Both the position numbers and the translations under genes were made by a program. A DNA stretch of 5,448 nucleotides from an uncultured Gluconobacter sp. (lineage in GTDB: Bacteria > Pseudomonadota > Alphaproteobacteria > Acetobacterales > Acetobacteraceae): assembly GCA_937880175.1 (NCBI GenBank), contig CALFLO010000084.1:1-5448 (forward strand). Direction: 5' to 3'. The notes under the pieces are model-generated. The model had not been told where the DNA came from. It worked only from the letters and a program-made list of their open reading frames with translations, and did not search any database. Below, piece after piece: positions 4,417 through 5,448 of the stretch; the stretch's first letter is position 1, and each line of letters opens with the position of its first letter.

Positions 4417-5448
4417 ATGAAAAAACTGCTGACCCTGATGACGCTCGGCGTGCTGTGCGGATGCACGCCGCAGAATGCGCCGTCGTCGCTTTCGCTTTCC
4501 CCTGTTGGATATGACTCGCTTGCCGGTTGGGGGCAGGAGGATTTCGCGTCCCTGATGCCGCTGCTGCGCGATGAATGTCATCGTCTGGCGCAGTTGCCGC
4601 CTGAGACGGTGCTCGGCGGGAGCGAGGCCATCACTTACGGGCGTCATGCTGCCGACTGGACCAATGCCTGTGCGGCGCTGGCGACGGCTGCGGATGCGCG
4701 GACTTATCTGGAGACGTGGTTCCAGCCTTACGAGGCGGGAACGGATGCGTTCTATACGGGGTATTTCGAGCCCCAGATCCAGGCCTCCCTGACGCGGGGT
4801 GGTGCGTATCAGACGCCGGTTTACGGTCGTCCGCGCGATCTGGTCCGGGCGAAGGCGACCAATGGCCAGATGGTCAACGGGCGCTGGGTCAACGGGCAGT
4901 TTGCGCCGTATCACGATCGTGCCGCGATTGATGGCGGAGCGCTGGCGGGGCAGGGGCTGGAGATCGCCTGGCTGAAAAGTCCGGTGGATCTGTTTTTCCT
5001 TCAGATCCAGGGTTCGGGGCGGTTGATCCTGCCGGATGGTGCTCAGGTGCGTGTTGGTTATGACGGGCGCAACGGGCAGGCTTATGTGCCGCTCGGACGT
5101 GTTCTGGTGCAGGACGGGGAACTGCCGGCGGATGGTGTCAATATGGACAGCATCCGCAACTGGCTGGAGGCGCATCCGGACCGGATGATGGCCGTCATGG
5201 AGCGCAATCCGAATTATGTGTTTTTCCGTCGCGATGACGGCAATCTGGCGCAGGGACCGAAAGGGGCGTTCGGGATGCCGCTGACGGCCGGGCGTTCCGT
5301 GGCGGTGGACCGGTCCGTGGTGCCGTTTGCGATGCCGCTGTGGGTCGAGACGAAGCTGCCTTATGGGGCGGGTCAGCCTGTGACCTGGGATCATCTGGTG
5401 TTTGCGCAGGATATCGGACGGACATCAAGGGCGCCGGTCGGGCCGATC
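4417..5448 (+). CDS. mltA: Membrane-bound lytic murein transglycosylase A, apparent frameshift near the window end
   Basis: MltA is an outer-membrane lipoprotein that cleaves the MurNAc-GlcNAc bond of peptidoglycan with formation of 1,6-anhydro ends. The 344 codons in the window begin with MKKLLTLMTLGVL and a lipobox LCGC, giving lipidated Cys16 followed by Thr, compatible with outer-membrane sorting. Family motifs follow: YTGYFEP (113-119), TPVYGRP, YHDRAAI (165-171), LEIAWLKSPVDLFFLQIQGSG (about 181-201), RNPNYVFF, and the 3D domain with VAVDRSVVPFAMPLWVET (Asp298) and VFAQDIG (Asp332). After QDI the frame reads GRTSRAPVGPI, unlike the family, whereas the -1 frame from 5418 reads TDIKGAGRAD, matching the family's end of the 3D domain. 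One base therefore appears to be missing near 5416-5417. No other start exists: an in-frame TGA lies at 4384. The Shine-Dalgarno site is weak. It follows the Tim44-like gene by 63 bases. Confidence 0.95.
   Translation, partial: MKKLLTLMTLGVLCGCTPQNAPSSLSLSPVGYDSLAGWGQEDFASLMPLLRDECHRLAQLPPETVLGGSEAITYGRHAADWTNACAALATAADARTYLETWFQPYEAGTDAFYTGYFEPQIQASLTRGGAYQTPVYGRPRDLVRAKATNGQMVNGRWVNGQFAPYHDRAAIDGGALAGQGLEIAWLKSPVDLFFLQIQGSGRLILPDGAQVRVGYDGRNGQAYVPLGRVLVQDGELPADGVNMDSIRNWLEAHPDRMMAVMERNPNYVFFRRDDGNLAQGPKGAFGMPLTAGRSVAVDRSVVPFAMPLWVETKLPYGAGQPVTWDHLVFAQDIGRTSRAPVGPI
4861..4902 (+). repeat. Three tandem 15-bp units inside mltA
   Basis: Residues 149-162 read NGQMV, NGRWV, NGQF, a pentapeptide repeated nearly three times. 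At the DNA level GGTCAACGGGC occurs at 4872-4882 and 4887-4897, a period of 15 bases. This surface-loop region just before YHDRAAI varies in MltA proteins, so slipped-strand duplication of a codon block is a plausible origin. Confidence 0.6.

Noticed and set aside
4372..5394. Minus-strand frame of 340 codons opposite mltA
   Set aside because: It mirrors a clear MltA protein with lipobox and family motifs, and the antisense product is Arg/His/Pro-rich with no domain.
1..5448. Novel defence system, mobile element, CRISPR array, tRNA or rRNA
   Set aside because: All gene-sized regions are accounted for by conserved housekeeping genes, base composition is even, and I saw no transposase, integrase, spaced repeat array or tRNA-like fold.

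Overview
The window is a high-GC stretch of housekeeping DNA from an alphaproteobacterium. The gene set, the Ala/Arg-rich proteins and the gene order (a Tim44-like membrane protein between secB and mltA) point to that class. An acetic acid bacterium (Acetobacteraceae, perhaps Gluconobacter or a relative) is my best guess from sequence style; this is inference and was not checked by a search.

Layout. Positions 1-1037 hold the minus-strand tsaD gene for the tRNA t6A-modifying enzyme, whose 3' end lies outside the window. A roughly 70-bp divergent intergenic region with a perfect inverted repeat separates it from hemC. Positions 1105-2837 hold hemC and hemD on the plus strand. They encode hydroxymethylbilane synthase and uroporphyrinogen-III synthase, consecutive steps of tetrapyrrole synthesis, and look translationally coupled. 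The hemD reading frame has no ATG, GTG or TTG early enough to include its conserved first strand, so a CTG start overlapping the hemC stop is proposed. secB (minus strand, 2838-3359) ends head-on against hemD with no base between the two stop codons. A 193-bp divergent region (3360-3552), rich in inverted and direct repeats, leads to a Tim44-like membrane-anchored protein (3553-4353). After a hairpin plus T-tract comes mltA (4417 to the window end), a lipoprotein lytic transglycosylase.

Functionally there are three units: tRNA modification (tsaD), heme/siroheme precursor synthesis (hemCD), and a cell-envelope group (secB export chaperone, Tim44-like inner-membrane protein, MltA murein hydrolase). 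I see no mobile element, CRISPR array, phage gene, rRNA or tRNA, and nothing that looks like an undescribed multi-gene system. The most notable observations are an apparent one-base deletion in the catalytic 3D domain of mltA close to the window end, the probable non-AUG start of hemD, the zero-spacing hemD/secB stop codons (palindrome CTGATCAG), and the inverted repeats in the two divergent promoter regions.
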